Assembly: GCF_023667495.1 (NCBI RefSeq)
Contig: NZ_JAMOZL010000009.1
Span: forward strand, 62,001 to 126,000
From: Dyadobacter sp. MSC1_007
Lineage (GTDB): Bacteria > Bacteroidota > Bacteroidia > Cytophagales > Spirosomataceae
Reading direction: 5' to 3'
DNA length: 64,000 nt
This document shows, in pieces, positions 27,059-35,814 of the stretch. Every line of letters starts with the position of its first letter. The first letter of the stretch is position 1. Both the position numbers and the translations under genes were made by a program. The notes beneath the pieces were generated by a model. That model ran no database searches. It worked only from the letters and a program-made list of their open reading frames with translations, and was not told where the DNA came from.

Positions 27059-27604
27059 TTACTGAGCCGAAATTTTAGGGATTTTCGTCTCGTCGATATT
27101 GAGCGCTTTAACCACCGCATTGTAGTCGTTGTAGTCTAGCTTACCGCTCGTCCGCAGCGCGAAATCGGAAGGAACGACCACCACGCGGAAGTACTGGTTT
27201 TTAGTCCAGTCGTCTGCCAATGTGTTCAGGTTAACGGTTCCGTCCAAAAAAATCGAAAAGTCGTTTTTAGTCTGATCGTAATTGTAAGTCAGAAGACCTT
27301 CGTTCAGATATGCTGTTTGTGGCAGCAAACGGAAGGCTTTTAAGGTCTGCCCGCCCGAGGTAACATCATTCCAGTGAATGTAGATCAAAACCGCGTCTGA
27401 TTCCAGGACAGTAAGCTTTGCTGCCGAGTAGCTCAGTGCGTACTCGAACTTGTTACCACTGTTGAAGTTTACATTTTCGATATCCAGGGTAGTGCCGGTT
27501 ACATCGATGGCGCCGCCTTCTGGTCCGGGATCTCCCTTAGGACCTTCGCAGCCCAGGAACACAGTGACGAGTATCAGTAGTAAGGGCAAGAGTTTTCTGT
27601 TCAT
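27059..27604 (-). CDS. Lipoprotein with a short collagen-like segment after the lipid Cys
   Basis: 181 residues. Lipoprotein signal peptide with lipobox ending VFLGC (Cys ~19). Immediately after the cysteine is EGPKGDPGPEGG, a few Gly-X-Y collagen-like triplets, then a ~150-residue beta-rich domain of unknown fold. Many Bacteroidota lipoproteins carry such a mini-collagen linker right after the lipid anchor. I infer cell-surface or outer-membrane location. No partner gene is adjacent. Confidence 0.75.
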   Translation of the reverse strand: MNRKLLPLLLILVTVFLGCEGPKGDPGPEGGAIDVTGTTLDIENVNFNSGNKFEYALSYSAAKLTVLESDAVLIYIHWNDVTSGGQTLKAFRLLPQTAYLNEGLLTYNYDQTKNDFSIFLDGTVNLNTLADDWTKNQYFRVVVVPSDFALRTSGKLDYNDYNAVVKALNIDETKIPKISAQ

Positions 27605-27875
27605 GACTTTGAGAAATTAAATTGAGAATTGGATTAAAAATTTGGTTTTAGATTGCAATGCAATGATAAAGTTTAATTCCCGATCCGCCGTTAACTTCTG
27701 TTAACTAAAAATGCTGCTCGCAGACGGCCATCCGGGCATACACTGGAACTGAGTACGCTAGTGGTTTATTGCATTTTTTAATAATATAATAACTTGCGTA
27801 GATCGGTTATCGGTGTTACTTTTCCTTCAAACAACGATTATTGAGGTCAAATCAAAAATTTAACAACTCGCAACG

Positions 27876-28295
27876 ATGATTAACCGTAAAGCAACAGCCG
27901 TCTGGAAAGGTACAGGCAAAGAAGGCGCAGGTACTGTCAGCACCCAAAGTACCGTTCTGGAAAATACACAGTATTCTTTCAATACCCGTTTCGCAGAAGG
28001 CAAAGGAACCAACCCCGAGGAGCTGATTGCCGCTGCACACGCCAGCTGTTTTGCCATGAAGCTTAGCTTTGAGCTGAATGCAGCCGGTTTTACGGCCGAC
28101 GAGCTCAATGCAACGGCGACTGTAACACTTGACCCGTCAAAAGGCCAGGTTACCAAAAGCGCGATCGATCTGAAAGCACAGGTGCCAGGTGTTAGCGCCG
28201 AGCAGTTTGCCCAGATCGCCGATAAAGCCAAGAAGGAATGCCCGATTTCCCAGCTTTTGAATGCTGAGATCACATTGAATGCCGAGCTGCTTTAA
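27876..28295 (+). CDS. OsmC family peroxiredoxin
   Basis: 139 residues of the OsmC/Ohr superfamily, closest to the OsmC branch. The two catalytic cysteines are visible: Cys58 in AAAHASCFAM and Cys122 in KKECPISQ. These proteins reduce organic hydroperoxides using thiol or dihydrolipoyl donors. A strong terminator follows. The 271-bp gap upstream is A+T-rich, with a weak promoter-like TACTTTTC but no exact -7 consensus. Confidence 0.93.
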   Translation: MINRKATAVWKGTGKEGAGTVSTQSTVLENTQYSFNTRFAEGKGTNPEELIAAAHASCFAMKLSFELNAAGFTADELNATATVTLDPSKGQVTKSAIDLKAQVPGVSAEQFAQIADKAKKECPISQLLNAEITLNAELL

Positions 28296-28316
28296 GGCCG
28301 GGCCGGAAAGACTATC

Positions 28317-28364
28317 AAAAAGCGAAGGACAAAGGCCCCGTGGCCACTATCCTTCGCTTTTTTT
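28317..28364. terminator. Intrinsic terminator with nested hairpin
   Basis: AAAAAGCGAAGGA / TCCTTCGCTTTTT is a perfect 13-bp outer stem. Its interior contains GGCC...GGCC, which can form a small inner hairpin. It lies between convergent osmC-like and hemW genes and would work in both directions. Confidence 0.87.
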
Positions 28365-28380
28365 GTGTAATAGATTTAAA

Positions 28381-29505
28381 TCAGTCGATAAAAAGATCGC
28401 TGGCGATGCGGTCAGCAAAGAGCTTACCATTTTGGGTGAGAAGAAGGGTGCCGTCTTGGTCAACAAGCCAGCCTTTTTCAATCATAGCAGCCAGCTCTTT
28501 CTGATGGGCGGCCTGAAAGGTTCCCAGCGAAAGCGTTTGCAGCTTGGCGCGGTCCACACCCCATTTGGTGCGAAGGCCTGTCAGCAGATACTCGTTGGTC
28601 TGGTCTGCTGCCGAAAGCTGCTCGATGGTGGCGGGAATGATCTCTTCTGCGATCGCTTGCAGGTATTTGGCGTTGTTGGAGATGTTGTACTGCCGACTTT
28701 TGCCATCATAGGAATGCGCGCTGGGCCCCACGCCCAAATAGGGGCGCTGTTTCCAGTAGGAGCTGTTATGGCTACTGTACTGGCCGCTTTTGGCAAAATT
28801 GGAGATCTCATACTGCTCATAGCCGTTTTCGGCCAGCGAGCGGGTCAGTATTTCAAACTGCTGGGCGGCAAATTCTTCATCGATGGGCTTGATCTTTTTC
28901 TTTTTAAGCCAGCTGCCAAATGCTGTCTGCGGCTCGATGGTAAGACAATACGCCGAGATGTGGGAAACATTCAGGGCGAAAGCGTTCTGAATGTCGCTTT
29001 GCAAAATCTCGTGCGTTTCGGAAGGGATCGCATAAATCAGATCGATGGAGATATTGCTGATGCCCGCATCCTGGGCCATCCGCACGCACTGCTGGGCTTC
29101 TTCGGCAGAATGCACCCGGTTAAGAAACTGCAAATGCGGGCCGTGAAAAGACTGTATGCCGATGCTAAGGCGGTTGATGCCTGCCTTTTGAAGCTGTATT
29201 AATTTGTTTTTGTCAAGATCATCCGGGTTGGCTTCAAGGGTAATCTCCGCATCAGAATTAACCTTAAAATGCCGCCGGATGGTGTCCAACAGCATTTCAA
29301 GCTCCTGCTCACTGAGCATGGAGGGTGTTCCGCCCCCGAAATAAATCGTTTCAATATCCGCTTTGGGCAAGTAGGATTTTCTAAGCACCATCTCGCGCGC
29401 TATCGCTTCAACGACCCGGCCCTTATTGGATATATTGGTACTAAAGTGAAAATCACAATAATGGCAAGCCTGTCTGCAAAAGGGGATATGAAGGTATAAA
29501 TGCAT
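28381..29505 (-). CDS. hemW: Radical SAM heme chaperone HemW
   Basis: 374 residues. The N-terminal YLHIPFCRQACHYCDFHF holds the radical-SAM CxxxCxxC motif (Cys10, Cys14, Cys17), with the fourth cysteine-like position as F-H rather than the CNC ending of true HemN. Together with the length this points to HemW, a heme-trafficking protein, rather than oxygen-independent coproporphyrinogen oxidase. IYFGGGTPSML and the C-terminal HemN-type domain are present. It starts 3 bp after the stop of the TonB receptor gene, so the two are almost certainly co-transcribed. Confidence 0.92.
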   Translation of the reverse strand: MHLYLHIPFCRQACHYCDFHFSTNISNKGRVVEAIAREMVLRKSYLPKADIETIYFGGGTPSMLSEQELEMLLDTIRRHFKVNSDAEITLEANPDDLDKNKLIQLQKAGINRLSIGIQSFHGPHLQFLNRVHSAEEAQQCVRMAQDAGISNISIDLIYAIPSETHEILQSDIQNAFALNVSHISAYCLTIEPQTAFGSWLKKKKIKPIDEEFAAQQFEILTRSLAENGYEQYEISNFAKSGQYSSHNSSYWKQRPYLGVGPSAHSYDGKSRQYNISNNAKYLQAIAEEIIPATIEQLSAADQTNEYLLTGLRTKWGVDRAKLQTLSLGTFQAAHQKELAAMIEKGWLVDQDGTLLLTQNGKLFADRIASDLFID

Positions 29506-29508
29506 TGA

Positions 29509-31581
29509 TTATTTTGAATTTTTCTGCCACTCCCAGCCGATCTTTACGCCTGCCCAGAGGTTGTTTTTCGGCGCTGCGTTATAGTAACGGTTTCCGAATG
29601 CATTTAGGTCATAACCCATGCTGTAAATGCCTGCATTGACTTTTTCAGCCGACGCGGACAGCTCACTGTACAAATGCTGTCCCCAGCTTTTCTTCCAGCT
29701 TACGCGCGCTGTCCAAAGGTTATAATCCGTGTTTTTAACAGTATTGGCATCATTCAGATAAAATGAGCCGCCATGCTGGTAGGTTACAAATGCGGACAGC
29801 CCGTATTTGAAAAGCAAGTCCGCCCCTGAGGTCTGCGAAAAGCGCGGAATCCCCGGGATCAGCTTTCCGCTCAAATCCACGTCTGCTTGCTTGAATTCCT
29901 GGAAGGTGTATTTGGTGTAAGTGCCCGTGTTCCAGATTTTGAGCATGACCGCAAGCCGCGGGTCAGAGAGCACATCCCAGCCGATGCTCCATTCCAGCCC
30001 GTTTTGGCGTGTTTTCCCTGCATTGATAAAGTATTCAGCGCCCGCTTCATTGGCGCGGCGAACGATCGCGTCACGAAGGCCGAAATGATAGAGGCTGATC
30101 TCGCCGGTGATCACCTTACCTGCTTTGCGGATACTGATTTCGCTGTTACTTCCTTTTTCAGCTTCCAGGTCCTTGCGAAAACCGCCCGCCGAAGGGCGCA
30201 CCTCCTGCAAGGTAGGAGGGGAGAAGCCCCCGCTGTAAGAGGCGGTAACAGACCAGTCTTTGGCTATGACTTTGTTGGCCGCAAAACGCGGGATGAATAT
30301 ACCGTCAAAGCTTTTTTGGTCCTGAAAGTAAGGCAAAGCGAAGAACCGCTCGTATTTGTATTTGGAAGCATTGTAGCTCACCCCGGCGCTGAGCGTAAGA
30401 TCAGTCAGCAGGACCGCTTCCAGCTGGCTGAAAACAGAAAGATTGGTGGTCCTGATATCTTCCACCGTCTGCTGCTTGTCGGGCACGCCCGCTTTATTAT
30501 CATAATTGCGCTGGGCGGATTTGCCGTATTGCCATTCAAAACCCGAGGTCCAGTTGGTTTTAACGCGGCCTATCTGGCCTTTGTTTTGCCAGAAATTCCT
30601 TCCGCCGATGCCATTCTCGTCGCGCTTTTCAAAGTTGGTGATAAATGGGTTGGCAAAGTCAGTGAATGTGGCGTAAAGCGCTGTCGACTGCGTCCAGGCG
30701 TCCGATAGTGCAAGCACGTAACTCCCACCCAGCATGGCCAGTTTGCTGTAAATCGCAGCGCGCTGGGCCTCACTGCCTGGCACGGTCGGTGTAGACTGCC
30801 GGGCGAGTTTGGGGTTGCTTTGATACTGGGCCAGGTTGATGCCGCCGGGTGTCTGGTAATACAGGTCCGAGTACATTCCAAGCAGCGATAAGGTGCCTTT
30901 CTCACCTATTTTGGAAGTAGAGCTAAACCGGATCGCATCGCGGGCCATCGCGCTGTGGTTACGGTAGCCATCCTGCTCGCTGTGCCCGTACTGAATGGAG
31001 ATATCACCGATCTGCACAGTTGAATTGCGGCTTTGAAAACCATATTTGCCCACGCTCACGCTTTGCTCAATGCGGTTTTGGAATTGATTCTCGGGCCTGC
31101 TTTGCATGAGCACCACCCCGCCTGTTCCGGCGCCATAAAGGCTGCTTCCAGGCCCTTTGATGATTTCCATGCTCTGGATAGCGCCGTAATCCAGTGAATT
31201 GAGCGGGGTATTACCGCTTGCGTCGGTGAAGGGAATGCCGTTCCAGTAAAATTTGACGTTACGCACCCCGAACGGGGAGCGGATCAAGCTGCCGCGCACT
31301 GAAAACCGGTAGCTTCCCGGGGAGCGCTCTTCCATGCGCACGCCAGGGATCGTGTTGACTGCATTTGCCCAGCTGTAATTGGAGAATCTGCCCAGCGACC
31401 GTGCCGAGAGCATTCCTACGGTGGCAGTAGTGGTTAAGGGGTCTTTGCTGGATTCAAAAGCGTGGACGGTAACTTCCTGCAACTCGCGGGAGCGGAGCGA
31501 ATCGCTTTGGGCTAGCACGGCCACAGGACCGGTAAAAATAACGAAGGCGGTCAAAGGAGCTGCAAAGGAAAATTTTAGCAT
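29509..31581 (-). CDS. TonB-dependent receptor
   Basis: 690 residues. Signal peptide ending AVLAQ; a TonB-box-like ELQEVTVHA near residue 33; plug domain (~50-160, with SVRGSLIRSPFGVRN and IEIIKGPGSSLYGAGTGG-type signature); a 22-strand-type barrel follows and ends near WEWQKNSK. There is no carboxypeptidase-like N-domain, so it resembles siderophore, heme or metal receptors rather than SusC. Its tight coupling to hemW hints at iron or heme uptake, but the ligand cannot be read from sequence. A small hairpin lies in the leader. Confidence 0.9.
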   Translation of the reverse strand: MLKFSFAAPLTAFVIFTGPVAVLAQSDSLRSRELQEVTVHAFESSKDPLTTTATVGMLSARSLGRFSNYSWANAVNTIPGVRMEERSPGSYRFSVRGSLIRSPFGVRNVKFYWNGIPFTDASGNTPLNSLDYGAIQSMEIIKGPGSSLYGAGTGGVVLMQSRPENQFQNRIEQSVSVGKYGFQSRNSTVQIGDISIQYGHSEQDGYRNHSAMARDAIRFSSTSKIGEKGTLSLLGMYSDLYYQTPGGINLAQYQSNPKLARQSTPTVPGSEAQRAAIYSKLAMLGGSYVLALSDAWTQSTALYATFTDFANPFITNFEKRDENGIGGRNFWQNKGQIGRVKTNWTSGFEWQYGKSAQRNYDNKAGVPDKQQTVEDIRTTNLSVFSQLEAVLLTDLTLSAGVSYNASKYKYERFFALPYFQDQKSFDGIFIPRFAANKVIAKDWSVTASYSGGFSPPTLQEVRPSAGGFRKDLEAEKGSNSEISIRKAGKVITGEISLYHFGLRDAIVRRANEAGAEYFINAGKTRQNGLEWSIGWDVLSDPRLAVMLKIWNTGTYTKYTFQEFKQADVDLSGKLIPGIPRFSQTSGADLLFKYGLSAFVTYQHGGSFYLNDANTVKNTDYNLWTARVSWKKSWGQHLYSELSASAEKVNAGIYSMGYDLNAFGNRYYNAAPKNNLWAGVKIGWEWQKNSK

Positions 31582-31626
31582 AGGAATTCAGGAGATATCA
31601 ATAAAATACAAATCTGGGCATAAAAG

Positions 31627-31648
31627 GCAACAGTTTCAAGCCTGTTGC
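31627..31648. repeat. Short hairpin in the leader of the TonB receptor gene
   Basis: GCAACAG / CTGTTGC, 7 bp with an 8-nt loop, 46 bp upstream of the receptor ATG (minus strand). It could be an operator or an RNA hairpin. No known riboswitch consensus was recognised, and no exact -7 promoter element was found in this 172-bp gap. Confidence 0.5.
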
Positions 31649-31753
31649 GAGTTAACCGCCGTATTAAGGGAGTAGTTCACCCCGCAAGCGGCTGGTAAGG
31701 TTTTTGTATAAGGATTTTATAAACTTATTAAAACACAACCAAATACCTCAAAC

Positions 31754-32212
31754 ATGAAAAAGATCACTTGGATAGTTGCTTCTATGATCCTTGCCGGCAC
31801 GCTTACGATGAGCGGCTGCTCGGACAAAACCAAAGATTCGGCAAATGAAACTGTGGCAGAAGCAAAAGATGATATGAAAGACAATGTCGCTGAGGCTAAG
31901 GAAGATATCAAAGAAGCCGGAAATGATTTTGAGGCAAAAGTGAAAGAGGATAAAGACGAGCTCAAAAAAGATATTGACGATGCGATCGGAAAACTCGACC
32001 GCAAAATTGAGCAGGCCGATGCGAAAATGGAGAAAGCCACGGAGACTGAAAAAGCAAAGTGGAGAGAACGCAAACGCGAATTGAACCAGGAAAAAGAGGA
32101 ACTTCAGGCTTCCTGGAAAAGGGCCCAGAACGAAACAGCCGACAAATGGGACGAATTCAAGGCTAATACCAAAGAAAAAATCGCCAAAGCAAAGGCTGAT
32201 CTGAAAGACTAA
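31754..32212 (+). CDS. Coiled-coil lipoprotein of unknown function
   Basis: 152 residues. Lipoprotein signal with lipobox TMSGC (Cys ~22). Everything after it is highly charged, Lys/Glu/Asp/Ala-rich and predicted helical, with repeating blocks such as VAEAKDDMKDNVAEAKEDIK and ELKKDIDDAIGKLDRKIEQA. No aromatic core or catalytic motif is visible. The pattern is that of an extended coiled coil or LEA/apolipoprotein-like amphipathic helix anchored to a membrane; envelope-stress roles are typical guesses only. It is a single-gene unit closed by a strong terminator. Confidence 0.8.
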   Translation: MKKITWIVASMILAGTLTMSGCSDKTKDSANETVAEAKDDMKDNVAEAKEDIKEAGNDFEAKVKEDKDELKKDIDDAIGKLDRKIEQADAKMEKATETEKAKWRERKRELNQEKEELQASWKRAQNETADKWDEFKANTKEKIAKAKADLKD

Positions 32213-32235
32213 TTATTTAATGAGTATATGAGTAT

Positions 32236-32269
32236 AAAATGGATGCTTCGCCTGGAAGCATCCATTTTT
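32236..32269. terminator. Bidirectional intrinsic terminator
   Basis: A perfect 14-bp stem, AAAATGGATGCTTC / GAAGCATCCATTTT, with 5-nt loop GCCTG. It lies between the convergent coiled-coil lipoprotein and ctlX genes. Confidence 0.9.
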
Positions 32270-32270
32270 G

Positions 32271-33227
32271 TTATCTGACCGGAAGGTGGATCTCAGTCAT
32301 CATGCAGCGCGCTGAGCCGCCGCCATTACCTTCAATCACCGAAAGGTCGGTGTGCAGCAGCCGCGCGTAATCGCTCAGCATCTGCCGCTGTTTGATAGTG
32401 AGCGACTCGTAAGCCTGGGTGGACATCACCAGGAATTTGTCGGATTTTGAATTTTTGACCATGAGCATATTGCCTGCAAAATGGCGGACTTGTTCCAATG
32501 TGATCTCAACAATATACTTATGGGTTTCTTCAAGAACAGACCTTACCATCAGCCGCTCGTCGGGGTCTTTGATCGCTTCCAGGCACACGACTGCGAAAAT
32601 ATCACCGATGCACATGAGCACATTGGTGTGGTAGATCGGCCTTCCATGCTCATCAGAAGCCGAGAACGATATAACTTCATAGCCCAGCGCATCGGCAAAT
32701 GCATCCAGGACCTCCGGGTGCGTGCGTGGGGACAAGCACGCATAGGCGATCTTATAGCGGCGGTCGAGCACCATACTGCCGGTGCCTTCCAAAAACTTGC
32801 CTTCCGCCTCAAAACCAGTCAGGTCAATGATTTCTTCTACTTTAAAATTGTTTCTCAGGTTCTCGATAATGTCTGCGCGCCTTTCCAGGCGCCTGTTTTC
32901 GGCCATCATCGGGTAGAGCACCACTTTCCCGCTTTGATGAAAAGATACCCAGTTGTTTGAAAAAACGGCATCGGGCCTTTCGACATCATCGGTATCATCA
33001 AAAATATGCAGCTCGAGCCCAGCTTTACGTAGCTGATCGATCATCAGGTCAAATTCCTGCGCTGCGATTTGCTGGGCGCTGTCTTTGGTTTTTTCGGCAA
33101 AATCCTGCTGCTGAAATTCGTTGCTGTCAGCGGTTTGCTGGTTGAAACCAAACCGTACCGGCCTGATCATCATGATCCTGCATGTTGATTGAGGCTGGAT
33201 TTGAGCCGATGAAGTAATGACGCGCAT
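32271..33227 (-). CDS. ctlX: Citrulline-utilization hydrolase-like protein (CtlX)
   Basis: 318 residues of the guanidine-group-modifying (amidinotransferase) superfamily, most like CtlX. Motifs: MMIRPVRFGFN at the start, ERPDAVFSNNWVSFH, a FLEGTGSMVLDR block, PIYHTNVLMCIGD with the catalytic His, and the C-terminal nucleophile Cys308 in GGGSARCMM. CtlX is reported to hydrolyse citrulline to ornithine, CO2 and ammonia; that substrate is family knowledge and not proven here. It lies 62 bp downstream of an arginine-deiminase-like gene on the same strand, which could supply citrulline. Confidence 0.87.
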   Translation of the reverse strand: MRVITSSAQIQPQSTCRIMMIRPVRFGFNQQTADSNEFQQQDFAEKTKDSAQQIAAQEFDLMIDQLRKAGLELHIFDDTDDVERPDAVFSNNWVSFHQSGKVVLYPMMAENRRLERRADIIENLRNNFKVEEIIDLTGFEAEGKFLEGTGSMVLDRRYKIAYACLSPRTHPEVLDAFADALGYEVISFSASDEHGRPIYHTNVLMCIGDIFAVVCLEAIKDPDERLMVRSVLEETHKYIVEITLEQVRHFAGNMLMVKNSKSDKFLVMSTQAYESLTIKQRQMLSDYARLLHTDLSVIEGNGGGSARCMMTEIHLPVR

Positions 33228-33289
33228 AGGAGTATTTGGTAAGTCAGTGTTGATGCAATTTACGATTCAAACGGCTCGATTACAAGCGG

Positions 33290-34741
33290 CTACTCCCTGA
33301 GGATGGGCATACTCATACAGTGTGAGCCGCCGCGGGCCCGGGAAAGCTCAGCGGAGGGCAGGGTAATGAAGGTGTCCGTCAGGTTTTCAGGGGAAAGCTC
33401 GTTTCGCTCGAATTTGTCGAGCAGCTTTTTGGCGCTGATCACGCGGAAACCCTCTTTTTTGAATGCTTCCAGGGTCCTGTCGTTGCGGTCATAGCCGATC
33501 ACTACGCCATCTCGCAGCGCCAGCAGGTTACACGAGTCAGTCCACTGCTCGCGCTCCCCGTAAGGGAATTCATTGCCGCCCGAATAGATAAAGCGCACGG
33601 GCCCTGCTACACCCAGGTCCTTTTGACTGATCTCTGAGAGCAGATCTTCCAGGTTTTCGATCTCGCGCGGGTGCTGCTCGCTACCTTTTTCAAACTGTAA
33701 GATCTTAAATTCTTTGTTGGTGTCGGCCGGAGCGAAAAAATGCAGCACATCTTTCTTTTTGGCCTCGTCACCCAGGCGGGCCAGCGAGCCCAGCAGCACC
33801 CACACATCTTTTTTGACCTGTGTGAAAATCGTGTCAATGTGCATGTAATCCCGCTTTTTAGGGATTTTAATGATGGTGATCTTGCTGACGACGCCTTTAT
33901 CGAAGAGGATTTTCATCGCCTGCTGGGCCGCGTAAATAGAGGTGCGCTCGCTGCAACCGATCAGAAGGTGGTGCGGGGCGACCATCATCACATCTCCGCC
34001 TTCGAGCGTACAACGGTGGTAATCACTGGCTTTCTCATCGTCTGGCAAAAGAAAATGGCGTTCATTTTCAGGTATTTCAATCAGGTTCCCTTTGATATGG
34101 GCAAACATCGGGTGACAGAAAAAGACGAACTGCGCCAAAATAGACTCGCGTGTGCGGGCAGCTTTGGCTGGTTTGTTTAAAAGAATATGATCGTTGATCA
34201 CAATGCCGATATCGCGCGTGAAAATCAAATTCGGTAGGGGGGCAAATAGCATTCTTTGATCTGAGCAGGAGCCGGAGATGAATATGCGGGCCAGCTCATG
34301 GGGGTCATAGCCGGCTAGCTCTTCCTGGATCTGAAAGGAGCATTTTTCAATCCCGCAGATCGCTGCCGTCAGCTTGGTGCGTGTTGCGGCATCCTGCAAG
34401 ATCTCGCCCAGCAGCCTTTGGATATCGACCACACAGTCGGATTTAAAGTAATCCTCCGTACCTGGAATAAAAAACGAGCGGGCCGGATCCTGATCGATCT
34501 GGCTGAGCTTACCCTTGATTTTTTCAGGGTCCAGAAAATAAAGCAAAAGTTTTACATAATAGTCGTATTCTTTGCGGCGCATGGTGTCCAGATGCACAAT
34601 ATCCTCAAAGAGCCAGTCCTGGGCTTTGCTGGGAACCACCTTGCCAAGGCCCCGGTCGGGGCTGTGTATCAGCAGCCTTTTGAGCGTGCCGGTTTCACAG
34701 GAAACGTTTATAGTAGAAGCGGAGGTGGGATTGGCAGTCAT
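33290..34741 (-). CDS. Arginine deiminase family protein
   Basis: 483 residues from the ATG at 34741. An upstream in-frame extension of 24 residues is possible, but MTANPTSASTINVSCETGTL resembles the family start. Catalytic features of arginine deiminase are visible: RLLIHSPDRGLGKVVP, FTRDIGIVIND, LEGGDVMM, MHIDTIFT (catalytic His) and RARGGSHCMSMP with nucleophile Cys475. It would convert arginine to citrulline and ammonia. It is longer than classical ArcA (~410), with an inserted region near 60-130. It is followed by ctlX. No arcB, arcC or arcD is present. Confidence 0.85.
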   Translation of the reverse strand: MTANPTSASTINVSCETGTLKRLLIHSPDRGLGKVVPSKAQDWLFEDIVHLDTMRRKEYDYYVKLLLYFLDPEKIKGKLSQIDQDPARSFFIPGTEDYFKSDCVVDIQRLLGEILQDAATRTKLTAAICGIEKCSFQIQEELAGYDPHELARIFISGSCSDQRMLFAPLPNLIFTRDIGIVINDHILLNKPAKAARTRESILAQFVFFCHPMFAHIKGNLIEIPENERHFLLPDDEKASDYHRCTLEGGDVMMVAPHHLLIGCSERTSIYAAQQAMKILFDKGVVSKITIIKIPKKRDYMHIDTIFTQVKKDVWVLLGSLARLGDEAKKKDVLHFFAPADTNKEFKILQFEKGSEQHPREIENLEDLLSEISQKDLGVAGPVRFIYSGGNEFPYGEREQWTDSCNLLALRDGVVIGYDRNDRTLEAFKKEGFRVISAKKLLDKFERNELSPENLTDTFITLPSAELSRARGGSHCMSMPILRE

Positions 34742-34949
34742 AAATGAAGTGTTTGTAAGCTTTTGGCGCAAAGTAAATCTTTCTTGCGCAATTAAAAACG
34801 GGCAGTTTGCCAACTGATTTGTTCTCTGCTTGTTTCGCCTATAAATATAGTATCAGCGGGAACGTGCGGGGCCGTAAAAAGGTTGTAGAAAAAGGGTAGT
34901 ACCATGCTTAAGACATTGACGCTCATTTTCATTTAAGCTGAAAGCGTGT

Positions 34950-34957
34950 TACTTTTG
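34950..34957 (+). promoter_or_regulatory. Bacteroidota -7 promoter element before sufC
   Basis: TACTTTTG matches TAnnTTTG, 41 bp before the sufC ATG. The rest of the 257-bp divergent gap holds no recognisable gene or riboswitch. Confidence 0.65.
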
Positions 34958-34998
34958 CGGGAAATTACCACGAACTATCTATTAAGTATAAATTAGTT

Positions 34999-35757
34999 AT
35001 GCTCTCTATTAATGACTTGCGTGCCTCCATTGAAGGTAAGGAAATATTAAAAGGCATCAACCTGGAAGTAAAGCCGGGTGAAGTGCATGCGATCATGGGG
35101 CCCAACGGTTCCGGTAAAAGCACGCTGGCATCGGTACTGGCCGGAAGGGAAGAGTATGAGGTTACCAGCGGCAATGTCATTTTTGAAGGAAAAGATATCC
35201 TGGAAATGGCTCCGGAGGAAAGGGCTGCGGAAGGTATCTTCCTGGCTTTTCAGTATCCTGTTGAGATTCCGGGTGTTACCACCATTAACTTTTTGAAAAC
35301 CGCGGTTAACGAAATCCGTAAATATAAAGGTGAAAGCCCGCTGGATGCAGCGCAGTTTTTGAAAATGGTGCGCGAAAAAGCCAAGCTGGTAAGCATGAAC
35401 GATTCGCTGCTCAAACGGGCATTGAACGAAGGCTTCTCAGGCGGCGAGAAAAAACGCAATGAAATCTTTCAGATGGCTGTCCTTGAACCCAAACTTGCAA
35501 TTTTGGATGAGACGGACTCGGGTCTGGATATCGACGCGTTGCGGATTGTGGCAGAAGGCGTCAATTCACTTCGCTCGCCAGAGCGCGCAACGATCGTAGT
35601 GACCCATTATCAGCGTCTGCTGGATTATATCGTTCCGGATTTTGTACACGTGCTCTACAAAGGACGCATCGTTAAATCAGGCCCGAAAGAGCTGGCCCTG
35701 GAACTGGAAGAAAAAGGTTACGACTGGATTAAAGCGGAAGTTGAAGCGGTTGGTTAA
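34999..35757 (+). CDS. sufC: Fe-S cluster assembly ATPase SufC
   Basis: 252 residues, an ABC-type ATPase without membrane domain. Walker A GPNGSGKST (34-42), signature FSGGEKKRNE, Walker B LAILDETDSGLDID. SufC forms the SufBCD scaffold complex that builds Fe-S clusters. It is the first gene of the suf run and has a consensus -7 element upstream. sufB, which usually precedes it, is not here: the upstream neighbour is the divergent arginine-deiminase gene. Confidence 0.97.
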   Translation: MLSINDLRASIEGKEILKGINLEVKPGEVHAIMGPNGSGKSTLASVLAGREEYEVTSGNVIFEGKDILEMAPEERAAEGIFLAFQYPVEIPGVTTINFLKTAVNEIRKYKGESPLDAAQFLKMVREKAKLVSMNDSLLKRALNEGFSGGEKKRNEIFQMAVLEPKLAILDETDSGLDIDALRIVAEGVNSLRSPERATIVVTHYQRLLDYIVPDFVHVLYKGRIVKSGPKELALELEEKGYDWIKAEVEAVG

Positions 35758-35814
35758 GGAAACAGCGACTGCATTCATTATCCGGACCTAATCAAGCACC
35801 ATACTAAATCATCA

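Noticed and set aside
28279..29202. 307-residue open frame on the plus strand opposite hemW
   Set aside because: It is the antisense shadow of a clear radical-SAM gene; the translation has no recognisable domain and begins inside the osmC-like gene end and terminator.
29887..30708. 273-residue open frame opposite the TonB receptor gene
   Set aside because: Antisense to a well-supported receptor; composition reflects the complementary codons and no motif is visible.
31582..31753. Cobalamin or TPP riboswitch upstream of the TonB receptor
   Set aside because: None of the conserved core motifs of those riboswitches was found; only a small hairpin is present.
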